Shown: positions 7,286-14,525, counted from the first letter of the stretch. The stretch: 37,806 nt of DNA from JBOGFC01 sp050742155 (GCA_050742155.1 JBOGFC010000132.1:1-37806); one strand, 5' to 3'. Numbers and translations are program-made. The notes: generated from the sequence alone by a model not told the origin.

Positions 7286-7433
7286 CCCCTCCCCGGCCCT
7301 CCCCCAGAGGGGGAGGGAGTCCATCTCGATTGGGCCGGGCGAGCCCACAGACATACATGAGCGGCGACTTCCCCCTCCCCGGCCCTCCCCCGGAGGGGGA
7401 GGGAGCCCACCTCGATCGGGCCGGGCGAGTCCG
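7286..7433. repeat. Two direct copies of palindrome plus moaC 5' end
   Basis: Two 62-bp units (7286-7347 and 7372-7433) agree at about 57 positions. Each holds the perfect 9-bp palindrome CCCTCCCCC / GGGGGAGGG (7297-7317 and 7383-7403) followed by a segment that in the second copy encodes the conserved MoaC start HLDRAGRV. The first copy is therefore a duplicated, non-functional copy of the moaC 5' end. The second palindrome appears to lie inside the moaC coding region. Confidence 0.82.
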
Positions 7434-7860
7434 CATGGTCGACGTCGGAGACAAGCCCGAGACCGAGCGCCGGGCGGAGGCGGAAGCGCTGGTGCGCATG
7501 GCCCCGGCCACCCGGGAGGCCCTCTTCGGCGGGGACCTGCCCAAGGGAGACGCCCTGGCGGCTGCCCGGCTGGCCGGCATCATGGCCGCCAAGCGAACCT
7601 CGGAGTTGATCCCGCTCTGCCATCCCCTCCCCCTCGACGGCGTGTCGGTGGAGGTGGAGGAGTCCGAGACGGGCGCCCGGGTGGTCGCCCGGGCATCCAC
7701 CAAGGCCCGCACCGGGGTGGAGATGGAGGCGATGACGGCCGCGGCGGTGGCCGCCCTGACCATCTACGACATGGTGAAAGGGCTGGAGCGAGGAGTGGAG
7801 GTGGGCCCGGTGCGGCTGCTGCGCAAGGAGGGGGGAAAGTCGGGCCCGTGGAGCCGCTGA
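7357..7860 (+). CDS. moaC: Cyclic pyranopterin monophosphate synthase MoaC
   Basis: MoaC performs the second step of molybdenum cofactor synthesis. The signature regions are HLDRAGRVRMVDVGDKPETERRA, TSELIPLCHPLPLDGVSV and TGVEMEAMTAAAVAALTIYDMVKG, which carry the family's catalytic His and Lys residues. The conserved HLD motif requires a start upstream of it; the nearest suitable one is ATG 7357, so residues 5-16 (PLPGPPPEGEG region) would be encoded by a GC palindrome, an unusual N-terminus. No start codon is closer. The next gene overlaps its last 13 bases. Confidence 0.88.
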   Translation: MSGDFPLPGPPPEGEGAHLDRAGRVRMVDVGDKPETERRAEAEALVRMAPATREALFGGDLPKGDALAAARLAGIMAAKRTSELIPLCHPLPLDGVSVEVEESETGARVVARASTKARTGVEMEAMTAAAVAALTIYDMVKGLERGVEVGPVRLLRKEGGKSGPWSR

Positions 7861-8339
7861 AGGCCGGGGTACTCACCGTCTCGGACGGGGTGGCGGCGGG
7901 AGAACGGGAGGATCGCTCGGGGGAGGTGGTCGAGCGGATGGTGCGGGAGCTGGGCTTGGGGGTGGAGCGCCGGGTGGTACCCGATGGCGTGGAGGCGGTC
8001 CAGGAAGCCCTGCGAGCCTGGGTCAGCGAGGACCTGGCGCTGATCGTCACCACCGGTGGTACCGGGTTCGGGCCGCGAGATCTCACCCCGGAGGCCACCG
8101 CCCCCCTCCTGGAGCGCCCCGCCCCCGGCCTTGCCGAGGCGATGAGGGCCGCCACCTTCGGCGAGAACCCGCACGGGATGCTCTCGCGGGGCGTGGCCGG
8201 GATCGTCGGGCGCACCGTGGTGGTCAATCTGCCGGGATCGCCCAGCGGGGCGCAAGAGTCGCTGGAGGTGATCGCTCCGGCCCTGCCGCACGCCATCCGC
8301 TTGTTGCGCGAGCAGTCCACCGACCATCACCCGGAGTGA
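7848..8339 (+). CDS. MoaB/MogA-type molybdopterin adenylyltransferase
   Basis: The 163-residue protein activates molybdopterin by adenylation before metal insertion by MoeA. It shows the MogA/MoaB phrases VLTVSDGVAAGEREDRSG, LIVTTGGTGFGPRDLTPEAT and NLPGSPSGAQESL. GTG at 7848 lies inside the end of moaC in another frame, so translation is coupled. With moeA and moaC it makes a partial cofactor cluster; moaA, moaD and moaE are not in the window. MoaB and MogA cannot be separated from sequence alone here. Confidence 0.88.
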   Translation: MEPLKAGVLTVSDGVAAGEREDRSGEVVERMVRELGLGVERRVVPDGVEAVQEALRAWVSEDLALIVTTGGTGFGPRDLTPEATAPLLERPAPGLAEAMRAATFGENPHGMLSRGVAGIVGRTVVVNLPGSPSGAQESLEVIAPALPHAIRLLREQSTDHHPE

Positions 8340-8340
8340 C

Positions 8341-8367
8341 TTGTCGCGGGCGGCGCCCCGCTATAAG
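8341..8367 (+). promoter_or_regulatory. Probable promoter of GLPR-like gene
   Basis: A -10-like TATAAG (8362-8367), rare in this GC-rich DNA, lies 33 bp before the start at 8401. A TTGTCG at 8341 could be the -35, although the 15-bp spacing is short. GAGAGG upstream of the ATG may be a weak ribosome site. Confidence 0.4.
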
Positions 8368-8400
8368 CTTTGTCGAGAGCCCGGCGGAGTGAGAGGCGCA

Positions 8401-8828
8401 TGGAGATCTTCATCTTTCTCCTTCTGGCTGCCGTGTGGGCCGCCTTCCTGCTCCCGCCCCTCCTGAAGTCCCGGCGAGAGGCTCCCATCACCTCCACCCA
8501 GGAGTTCGACCGCTCGCTGGCCCGGCTCGCCTCCATGCAGGGGTACACGCGTCTCCACACGACGGTCGACCGGCGCCGCATCCAAGTCCGCCGCCGGCGG
8601 GTGGTCGCTGTCCTGGTGGCGGCGGCCGCCGCCACGCTGGCTCTGGCCGTGTGGCGGGGGTCGCTCAACCTCCTCTTCCTGCACCTCTTGGTGGACGCCC
8701 TGGGCGTCGGGTACGTGGCCATGCTGCTCCACATCAAGCAACAGCGACGGACAGAGACAGCCGCCGCCGAGCCTCCCGGCGGGGAAGAGATGCCGGCCGA
8801 CGAGGTGCGGGCCCTCGCCTCCCACTAA
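8401..8828 (+). CDS. GLPR-like membrane protein
   Basis: The 142-residue protein has an N-terminal helix (IFIFLLLAAVWAAFLLPPLL), a polar juxtamembrane stretch with TSTQEFDRSLARL, a basic region, two more helices (about residues 66-110) and an acidic tail. This layout and its place after galU-moeA match the actinobacterial membrane protein known as Rv0996/GLPR, the receptor for the MoeA-like division protein Glp. The similarity I see is in architecture and the PxLxxxRR..TxxxFxxxLxxL pattern, not a strong sequence match. It may recruit Glp/FtsZ to the membrane (inference). Confidence 0.55.
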
Positions 8829-9476
8829 TTGGCCAAGGCACCCGACTTCGACCCCCTCGAGCAGGTGGTGCGGGCGGAGCTGGATGACAAGTTCGCCGCC
8901 CGGGAGCAGGCCATCATCAACAGCCGGAAGGTCATCCGGGCTTCGGCTAACGCCATCCGGGCGGTGCACCGGGACGACCGGGAAGAGGCCGAACGGCTCA
9001 TCGGCGAGGCGGAGGGCCTGCTCGAGGAGGCCGCCTCGGTGCTGGCCGATCACCCGGATATCTACCACGCCGGGTTCCTGGCCGACGCCGCCAAGGAATA
9101 CGCCGAGGCGCGTCTCACCACCGCCCTCACCTACCGCGAGGCGATCCCGCTCCCCGCCGAGCTGGGAGTGGGGGTGGCTCCGTACCTGAACGGTATGGGA
9201 GAGACGGTGGGTGAGCTGCGACGGCGGATGCTCGACCTGCTGCGGGCCGGGGAGCTGGACGAGGCCGAGTCGGCGCTGCACGCCATGGGGGAGATCTACG
9301 ACCTGTTAGCCAGCCTGGACTATCCAGACGCCATGACCGGGGGTCTGCGGCGCACCACCGACGTGGCCCGTTCACTGATCGAGCGCAGCCGGGCCGACCT
9401 GACCACCACCTTCGTGCAGGAGCGCCTGCGCCGCCAGCTCTCCGCGCACCTGGAGGACGATATTCCCTCCCCTTGA
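8829..9476 (+). CDS. Translin-family protein
   Basis: The 215-residue, mostly helical protein has the translin pattern RKVIRASANAIRAVHR followed by EEAERLIGEAEGLLEEA and YAEARLTTAL. Translins bind single-stranded nucleic acid; bacterial and archaeal members are little studied. TTG at 8829 follows the upstream TAA with no gap, so the two genes are co-transcribed. Its stop TGA (9474-9476) lies in the loop of a GC palindrome, so the last residues (IPSP) derive from the repeat and the natural end may have been replaced. Confidence 0.75.
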   Translation: MAKAPDFDPLEQVVRAELDDKFAAREQAIINSRKVIRASANAIRAVHRDDREEAERLIGEAEGLLEEAASVLADHPDIYHAGFLADAAKEYAEARLTTALTYREAIPLPAELGVGVAPYLNGMGETVGELRRRMLDLLRAGELDEAESALHAMGEIYDLLASLDYPDAMTGGLRRTTDVARSLIERSRADLTTTFVQERLRRQLSAHLEDDIPSP

Positions 9477-9486
9477 GGGGGAGGGG
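9465..9486. repeat. GC palindrome over translin stop codon
   Basis: CCCTCCCC (9465-9472) pairs with GGGGAGGG around TTGA, and the loop holds the stop codon of the translin gene. It is a member of the palindrome family seen at 25, 3651, 7297 and 7383. It may end the transcript before the tRNA gene. Confidence 0.75.
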
Positions 9487-9532
9487 TTAGGGAGGGGGTA
9501 AGTCCGGAGGCGAGAAAGGGCAATGGGGCAGG

Positions 9533-9538
9533 TACTAT
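9533..9538 (+). promoter_or_regulatory. -10 element of tRNA-Ala
   Basis: TACTAT at 9533-9538 is a near-consensus -10 hexamer 10 bases before the first base of the tRNA. No clear -35 is seen in the G-rich DNA upstream. Confidence 0.5.
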
Positions 9539-9548
9539 CTGGTCACCT

Positions 9549-9622
9549 GGGGGTGTAGCTCAGTCCGGCAGAGCGCTTCCCTCGCACGGAAGAAGCCAGG
9601 GGTTCAAATCCCCTCACCTCCA
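9549..9622 (+). tRNA. tRNA-Ala (anticodon CGC)
   Basis: The cloverleaf is complete. Acceptor GGGGGTG pairs with CACCTCC (one G-T), the D arm is GCTC/GAGC, the anticodon arm CTTCC/GGAAG has loop CTCGCAC giving anticodon CGC (codon GCG), and the T arm is AGGGG/CCCCT with loop TTCAAAT. The discriminator is A; CCA is not fully encoded (ACCG). The 3' half from 9576 recurs at 32852-32900, marking this tRNA as the integration site of the island to its right. Confidence 0.95.
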
Positions 9623-9624
9623 CC
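9576..9624 (+). repeat. Left attachment repeat (attL) in tRNA-Ala
   Basis: This 49-bp segment covers the anticodon arm to just past the discriminator of tRNA-Ala. It matches 32852-32900 in direct orientation at 47 of 49 positions; the two differences (9595-9596) fall in the variable loop. Identity stops exactly at 9625, as expected for a crossover region. Confidence 0.85.
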
Positions 9625-9660
9625 GCCGGAATCCCTTACGTGGCTTGGGATTCCGGCCTT
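9625..9660 (+). terminator. Terminator after tRNA-Ala
   Basis: A perfect 11-bp stem, GCCGGAATCCC (9625-9635) with GGGATTCCGGC (9647-9657), encloses an 11-base loop and is followed by CTTT. It starts exactly where the attachment repeat ends, so it belongs to the island side of the junction. Confidence 0.75.
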
Positions 9661-9707
9661 TGGCCTGGAGCGGGACAACCTTTGGTCCGCGTTTGCGGAG
9701 GTTCGCG

Positions 9708-9979
9708 ATGAACAAGGACGACTACCTGGGGCGCCTGGCACGGATCGAGGGTCAGGTGCGGGGGTTGCAGCGGTTGATCTCCGAGGACACCTACTGCATC
9801 GACGTGCTGACCCAGATCAACGCCGTGTCGTCGGCGCTGGGGCGGGGGTGGCGGTCGGCCTGCTCGACGAGCATGTCCGCCATTGTGTGCGAGAGGCGGC
9901 GGATGCCGGCGACGCCGTCGCCGCCGATCTGATGGTCACCGCGGCCATCAAGGCGATCGAACGTCTCGTTCGCTCTTGA
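9708..9979 (+). pseudogene. csoR: CsoR-family copper repressor, frameshifted
   Basis: ATG 9708 follows GGAGG. The first frame reads MNKDDYLGRLARIEGQVRGLQ and TYCIDVLTQINAVSSAL, clearly CsoR. From 9842 the homology continues in another frame as AGVAVGLLDEHVRHCVREA and ends IERLVRS at TGA 9977-9979. One missing base in the G-rich stretch 9839-9848 explains this, and the repaired length of about 90 residues is normal. The Cu(I) ligand set of CsoR (Cys in TYCID, His and Cys in HVRHC) is present in the repaired protein. It is either a real mutation that would derepress copB or a homopolymer sequencing error. Confidence 0.85.
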
Positions 9980-10013
9980 GGAACGAGACCCGCGGCAACG
10001 AAGGATCCAATCG

Positions 10014-12131
10014 ATGACACACCGCAACCACGACACGACTGACAGTCCGACCCACCACGGGCGCCACGACAGAGTGGTGGAACCCGCAGCCGGCCATGAG
10101 GAGCATCGCCATACCGCAGGCCGTGGGCAGGCCGGTCACGACGGGCACGATGGTGGACACGACAAGCATGCCGGCCACAGCGTGGCGATGTTCCGAGACC
10201 GCTTCTGGCTCTCGTTCCTGCTGACCGTCCCGGTCATCTTCTACAGTTCGATGATCCAGGAATGGTTCGGGTACACCGCCCCGACCTTCCCCGGATCCGA
10301 TTGGTTGGCACCGGTGCTGGGCACCGTTGTCTTCATCTACGGCGGGGCGCCGTTCCTCAGGGGGGCGGTGCAGGAGGCCAGAGACCGCCAGCCGGGGATG
10401 ATGCTGCTGATCGGGATGGCGATCACCGTCGCCTTTCTCGCCTCCGCCGCCACCACGCTGGGGTGGTTCAACCTCGAGTTCTGGTGGGAGCTGGCGGCCT
10501 TGGTCACCATCATGCTGCTCGGCCACTGGATGGAGATGCGGGCCATCGGCCAGGCCCGTGGCGCCCTGGCGGCCCTCGCCGAGCTGCTTCCCGACGACGC
10601 CGAGCGGATCACCGGCGGCGGCACGGAGAGCGTGCCCGTCTCCGAGCTGAGGGTCGGTGATGTGGTATTGGTCCGCCCCGGCGGACGGGTGCCCGCCGAC
10701 GGGGTGATCACCGAGGGCGACGCCGAGGTTGACGAGTCGATGGTCACCGGCGAGTCAAAGCCGGTTCCGAAGAGCCCCGGGGACCGGGTCGTCGCCGGCA
10801 CCGTGGCCACCGATACGGCCATCCGGATGAAAGTCGACGCAGTGGGTGACGACACGGCGTTGGCCGGGATCCAGCGGCTGGTGGCCCAGGCACAGGCGTC
10901 CAGCTCCCGGGCCCAGGTCCTCGCCGACCGGGCCGCCGCCCTCTTGTTCTACGTGGCGGTCACCGCCGCCGCGGTCACCGTGGTTGCCTGGCTGACGGCG
11001 AATCGGGCCGACCAGGCGGTGGTGCGGATGGTGGCGGTGTTGGTGATTGCCTGCCCGCACGCCCTCGGCCTGGCCATTCCGCTGGTGATCGCCATCTCTA
11101 CCGGGATGGCAGCTCGGAACGGGATCCTGGTCAAGGACCGGCTGGCGTTGGAGCGGATGCGAACGGTGGACATTGTGCTGTTCGACAAGACCGGGACTCT
11201 CACCAAGGGCAGACATCGGGTGCGCGATATCGCCACCCTCGAGGGCGACGACGACCGACTGCTGGCGCTGGCCGCCGGCGCCGAGACCGACTCCGAGCAT
11301 CCTCTCGCCCGGGCCATCGTCGCCGCCGCTGAGGAGCGAGGCTCGGTCACGGCCGCCACCGGGTTCCGCTCGTTGAGCGGACGGGGCGTCGAGGCCACCG
11401 TCGAGGGGGCCACCGTGGCCGTGGGCGGTCCCGCCCTGCTGCGCGAACGCGACCTCGAGGTAGCGCCTGCACTCGAAGAGGCGGTCGGCCCGTGGCGGGA
11501 GCGCGGCGCGGTCGTCCTCTACGTGATCCGCGAGGGAGCTGTCGTCGGGGCGCTGTCGCTCGAAGACGAGGTGCGCCCCGAATCACGAGCAGCGGTGGAT
11601 GAGCTCCACCGGCTGGGTGTGCAGGTGGCGCTGATCACCGGCGACGCCCATCAGGTGGCCGATGCGGTGGGGGCCGATCTGGGCATCGACGAGGTGCTCG
11701 CCGAGGTGCTGCCCGAGGACAAGCACTCCAAGGTCGCTGAGCTCCAGCAGCGAGGCCTGCGGGTGGCGATGGTGGGAGACGGCGTCAACGACGCCCCTGC
11801 GCTCGCTCAGGCCGATGTCGGGATCGCCATCGGAGCCGGCACCGACGTGGCCATCGAGTCGGCCGGGATCGTCCTCGCCTCCGACGACCCCCGCGGTGTC
11901 GTCGGCATCCGCCGTCTGTCGGAGGCTGGGTACCGCAAGATGCTCCAGAACCTGGCCTGGGCCACCGGCTACAACGTACTGGCCATTCCCCTGGCGGCTG
12001 GCGCCCTGGCCTGGGCCGGGATCGTCCTCGCCCCGGCGGCTGCGGCGGTGCTGATGAGCGCCTCGACGGTGGTCGTGGCGATCAACGCTCAGTTCCTGCG
12101 GCGGCTCGACTTGCGTCCTGCCACGCTTTGA
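10014..12131 (+). CDS. copB: P1B-3 type copper-exporting ATPase (CopB-like)
   Basis: The 705-residue P-type ATPase pumps copper out of the cytoplasm. The N-terminus (first 60 residues) is rich in His and lacks a CxxC metal domain. TM6 has the CPH motif (about residue 346), the mark of P1B-3 pumps; DKTGTLTKG (about 390), the SEHPLA loop and GDGVNDAP (about 588) give phosphorylation, nucleotide and hinge sites. The last helices carry YNVLAIPLAAG and MSASTVVVAINA, also typical of CopB. It begins 34 bp after csoR and is most likely repressed by it. Confidence 0.93.
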   Translation: MTHRNHDTTDSPTHHGRHDRVVEPAAGHEEHRHTAGRGQAGHDGHDGGHDKHAGHSVAMFRDRFWLSFLLTVPVIFYSSMIQEWFGYTAPTFPGSDWLAPVLGTVVFIYGGAPFLRGAVQEARDRQPGMMLLIGMAITVAFLASAATTLGWFNLEFWWELAALVTIMLLGHWMEMRAIGQARGALAALAELLPDDAERITGGGTESVPVSELRVGDVVLVRPGGRVPADGVITEGDAEVDESMVTGESKPVPKSPGDRVVAGTVATDTAIRMKVDAVGDDTALAGIQRLVAQAQASSSRAQVLADRAAALLFYVAVTAAAVTVVAWLTANRADQAVVRMVAVLVIACPHALGLAIPLVIAISTGMAARNGILVKDRLALERMRTVDIVLFDKTGTLTKGRHRVRDIATLEGDDDRLLALAAGAETDSEHPLARAIVAAAEERGSVTAATGFRSLSGRGVEATVEGATVAVGGPALLRERDLEVAPALEEAVGPWRERGAVVLYVIREGAVVGALSLEDEVRPESRAAVDELHRLGVQVALITGDAHQVADAVGADLGIDEVLAEVLPEDKHSKVAELQQRGLRVAMVGDGVNDAPALAQADVGIAIGAGTDVAIESAGIVLASDDPRGVVGIRRLSEAGYRKMLQNLAWATGYNVLAIPLAAGALAWAGIVLAPAAAAVLMSASTVVVAINAQFLRRLDLRPATL

Positions 12132-12241
12132 ATCGACCGTTGCAGGCTCCAGGCTGACGGCAGGGACACGATCGAGGTGACCAGCAGTATCACCCGACGA
12201 TCCTGTCTGCTCGGCTCATAAGGGTGGCCGCTGTGCAAGAC

Positions 12242-12530
12242 CTACTGAACAGCAGACATGCAAAGCGGCGCGGCCCCAATAGCGCGGAGGACCGTCACAG
12301 GCTGGAATGCCCTCCAGCCCAGCTCGACGACGAGGGCAGTGATGGGCGCGACCTCGGCCATCTCGAACCCCAGGAGGTGAGTCGCCGACTCCTTCCAGGT
12401 CTCGATGCTGTTGATGGTGCGGAGGATGCAGGTGAACCATCAGCCGGCCCGCAGGCAGCCTACGGAGGTCGAGGAGCACCGGGCCCGGTTGGAGGGGAAC
12501 GGCGATGGACACACTCACGCGTTGAGGTTC
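12242..12530 (-). pseudogene. Unidentified coding remnant
   Basis: Between copB and the next gene no intact gene fits. On the minus strand, one frame gives SIAVPLQPGPVLLDLRRL, and after a likely shift near 12425 another gives RTINSIETWKESATHLLGF and then TALVVELGWRAFQPVTVL, ending at TAG 12242-12244. The residue pattern is protein-like but the family is not recognised. It may be the degraded end of a gene cut during island assembly. The flanks (12132-12241 and 12531-12641) show nothing further. Confidence 0.3.
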
Positions 12531-12641
12531 CACCGAAAGCCCGGGGCGGACGGTCGCCGGGCCAATCCGGGAGGCCTTGGGGCCGGTAGCCGTATGACGC
12601 CGATGTCGCCCATCATCCCCAGCATCCCGCCGTCATCTCCG

Positions 12642-12905
12642 TCATCCCCCACCCATCATGCTGCCCCCCATCATGGACCTCATGGCGGCGCACTGATCCA
12701 TCATCTCCTCGGCCCCCGGCACCTGGCGCATCTCCTGGACGGTACCCGGCCCGTGCATGGCCTCCATCATCTCGTGCATGAGCTGATGGGCGTGGCGCTC
12801 GGAGACCTGTGCCGGGGCGGGCGTGGCCAGCGCCACCGTGCTCAGCCCGGCCACCCCGGCGGCGAGGAGGATCGCCCCGAGCCAAGCCGACACGCCACGT
12901 GACAT
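12642..12905 (-). CDS. Secreted Met/His-rich protein
   Basis: The 87-residue protein has a signal peptide (SAWLGAILLAAGVAGLSTVALATPAPAQ), then a mature part with many His and Met residues (ERHAHQLMHEMMEAMHG) and a Met-Gly end (MRSMMGGSMMGG). Such proteins bind Cu(I) or Ag outside the membrane. The ribosome site AAGGAGG precedes ATG 12905. Past the stop, another frame continues with GGMLGMMGDIG, so the Met-rich tail may once have been longer. A BlaI-type site lies upstream at 12928. The copper role is inferred from composition and neighbours. Confidence 0.7.
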   Translation of the reverse strand: MSRGVSAWLGAILLAAGVAGLSTVALATPAPAQVSERHAHQLMHEMMEAMHGPGTVQEMRQVPGAEEMMDQCAAMRSMMGGSMMGGG

Positions 12906-12927
12906 CGAGCCCTCCTTGGAGCAAGCA

Positions 12928-12943
12928 CTACGATCTGTCGTAA
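12928..12943. promoter_or_regulatory. BlaI-type operator site 1
   Basis: CTACGATCTGTCGTAA contains the perfect arms TACGA (12929-12933) and TCGTA (12938-12942) with four bases between. It lies between the divergent Met/His-rich protein and the ResA-like gene, 22 bp and 28 bp from their starts. Confidence 0.65.
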
Positions 12944-12971
12944 CTCTACGGTAGCGATGAGCTGACCGAAG

Positions 12972-13628
12972 GTGAAGCCGGTGGTTTCAGACCCCGACAG
13001 GGAAGCTAACGGGAGGCCGGCTGGGCCGGTGGGGGCCAGGTCGGCTGGGTTTGCTCGTTGGGCGGCGGTGGGAGGCATCTTGGGGGTCATCGTGCTCACG
13101 CTGGCCTTCGCCGGCCGCTTCGGGATCGACCCGTCCCTGGTCGCCTCGCCGCTCATCGGGCAGCCGGCTCCGGAGGTGACGCTGCCCTACTTGCAGGAGC
13201 AGGGGTCGCTCACCCTCGGCGAGCTGCGGGGGGAGATCATGGTGATCAACTTTTGGGCCTCCTGGTGCCTGGCCTGCCGAGCCGAGCACGATGACCTGGT
13301 GGCGGCCGCCGATGCCTACCGAGGGGCTGGCGTCCGGTTCGTAGGCATCGTGTACCAGGACCGACCCCAAGACGCCATCGCCTATCTGGACGAGATGGGG
13401 CGCGGCCAGTTCGACTACGTCATGGACCCGGGCTCCCGGGCGGCCATCGAGTTCGGGGTATTCGGGGTCCCGGAGACCTTCTTCATCGACCGGGAGGGGA
13501 CCATCGTGGCCAAGATCACCGGGGAGTCCAGCTTCCCGCTCCTGGCCGCCATCCTCGATCAGATAATCCTGGGCCGGAGGCCGGAGTCGCGGACCACGGG
13601 CACCGTCCAGTCAGGCCCGGACAACTGA
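12972..13628 (+). CDS. Membrane-anchored thioredoxin (ResA/CcmG-like)
   Basis: The 218-residue protein has one N-terminal helix (about residues 30-48, VGGILGVIVLTLAFAG) and an extracytoplasmic thioredoxin domain with the active site WASWCLACR (Cys99 and Cys102). The cis-Pro region reads FGVFGVPETFFIDREG, typical of ResA/CcmG/TlpA proteins that reduce disulfides, for example in apocytochrome c or copper-binding proteins. CcdA at 19152 could be its electron donor. The GTG start at 12972 gives the membrane anchor directly. BlaI-type site 1 is upstream. Confidence 0.88.
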   Translation: MKPVVSDPDREANGRPAGPVGARSAGFARWAAVGGILGVIVLTLAFAGRFGIDPSLVASPLIGQPAPEVTLPYLQEQGSLTLGELRGEIMVINFWASWCLACRAEHDDLVAAADAYRGAGVRFVGIVYQDRPQDAIAYLDEMGRGQFDYVMDPGSRAAIEFGVFGVPETFFIDREGTIVAKITGESSFPLLAAILDQIILGRRPESRTTGTVQSGPDN

Positions 13629-13638
13629 GTGCGGCCCC

Positions 13639-13899
13639 CTAGTCTCGGGTGGCCCACACAAGTCCGGTCACCACCAGGAGGGCGCCTCCCCACTGCGCCA
13701 GCAGGTGGTGGGTGTCGAAGGGCAGGAAGGCGAAGCCCGCCCGGGCACCGACCTGTCCACCCAGGAAGAGGATGCCTCCCATCACGACCAGTGGCCACCC
13801 CAATCGTTTCCGCCAGTCCGTCTGGGCCGGCCGGAACTCGGGAGAAGGGTGGGATGCCTGGGGGCGCCGCTTGCGGCGGGAGGCCTTGCGGGCCGCCAT
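13639..13899 (-). CDS. Small membrane protein, unknown
   Basis: This 86-residue protein has a basic N-terminus (MAARKASRRKRRPQ) and two predicted helices: WPLVVMGGILFLGGQVGA and LLAQWGGALLVVTGLVWA. No family is recognised. The start at 13899 is supported by GGAGGAG upstream and by overlap with the stop of the small gene before it (TGATG). It is the second gene of a leftward pair behind BlaI-type site 2, and it ends 10 bp from the ResA-like gene. The pair may belong to the redox regulon by position. Confidence 0.6.
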   Translation of the reverse strand: MAARKASRRKRRPQASHPSPEFRPAQTDWRKRLGWPLVVMGGILFLGGQVGARAGFAFLPFDTHHLLAQWGGALLVVTGLVWATRD

Positions 13900-13982
13900 C
13901 AGCAGCTCCTCCGCTGTAGCCGTGGCGTTCCAGCTCCTAGCGCTCCGACCCCGACCAGGCTGACGAGGGCCAGCCAATTCAC
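13899..13982 (-). CDS. 27-residue membrane peptide
   Basis: GTG 13982 follows a strong AAGGAGG site (13991-13997, eight bases away). The peptide reads VNWLALVSLVGVGALGAGT followed by a short basic end with one Cys, that is, one membrane helix. Its TGA overlaps the ATG of the next gene, which suggests real translation and coupling. It lies 24 bp from BlaI-type site 2. It could be a leader peptide or a small subunit; no homologue is known to me. Confidence 0.5.
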   Translation of the reverse strand: MNWLALVSLVGVGALGAGTPRLQRRSC

Positions 13983-14005
13983 CAGCGTCGCCTCCTTAGC
14001 AAGAA

Positions 14006-14021
14006 CTACGACGGTTCGTCG
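14006..14021. promoter_or_regulatory. BlaI-type operator site 2
   Basis: CTACGACGGTTCGTCG has arms TACGA and TCGTC around four bases, one mismatch from perfect. It lies in the divergent region between the small membrane pair and blaI, so it could serve autoregulation. Confidence 0.55.
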
Positions 14022-14135
14022 GGATAATAGAGCAACGAACGGGGCGTCGGCAGGGCTTGACCGGGAACAGCACGCTCTTTGCTGCGGCATTACACTGACC
14101 GCCAGTTGCGACGGCGCGTAGGAGGTACGGGCAGG

Positions 14136-14525
14136 ATGAGCGACCGGCGGCGTGCACCCGAGCCAAGCTCCGTTTCGGGGATGGGCGAGCTCGAAGCGCG
14201 GGTGATGGAGGTGCTCTGGGAGCGGGGTGGGTGGTCGACCCCGGGGGAGGTGCAGGGGGCACTCGCCCCCGAGCGCGAGCTGGCCTACACGACGGTGATG
14301 ACGGTCCTTGTCCGCCTGTGGCAAAAGGGACTGCTCGAGCGGCACCGAGACGGTCGGGCCTACGCCTACCACCCGACCGAGAGCCGGGAGGAGTGGGCGG
14401 CCCGCCGCATGGGAGAGCTGCTGGCCGCGGCGGGCAACCGTTCCCAGGCCCTCGGCCACTTCCTCCAAGCGATGGGGGACGCTGAGCGGGCTCAGTTACG
14501 GCGCCTCCTCAAGATCGACCGGTGA
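14136..14525 (+). CDS. blaI: BlaI/MecI/CopY-family repressor
   Basis: The 129-residue protein is a winged-helix repressor: MGELEARVMEVLWERGGWSTPGEVQ, then the recognition region LAYTTVMTVLVRLWQKGLLERHRDGRAYAYHP. Short C-terminal helices form the dimer part that BlaR-type proteases cut. The ATG at 14136 follows GGAGGTACGGGCAGG. The stop overlaps the start of the M56 protease (GTGA), the usual blaI-blaR order in actinomycetes. No beta-lactamase or penicillin-binding protein is nearby, so the regulon appears to be the surrounding redox/copper genes, which carry five similar operator-like sites. Confidence 0.9.
   Translation: MSDRRRAPEPSSVSGMGELEARVMEVLWERGGWSTPGEVQGALAPERELAYTTVMTVLVRLWQKGLLERHRDGRAYAYHPTESREEWAARRMGELLAAAGNRSQALGHFLQAMGDAERAQLRRLLKIDR

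Noticed and set aside
5989..7623. A 544-residue open frame on the minus strand over moeA and moaC
   Set aside because: It is a by-product of GC-rich codon use opposite two well-supported genes; its composition (His/Gln/Gly-rich) is unnatural.
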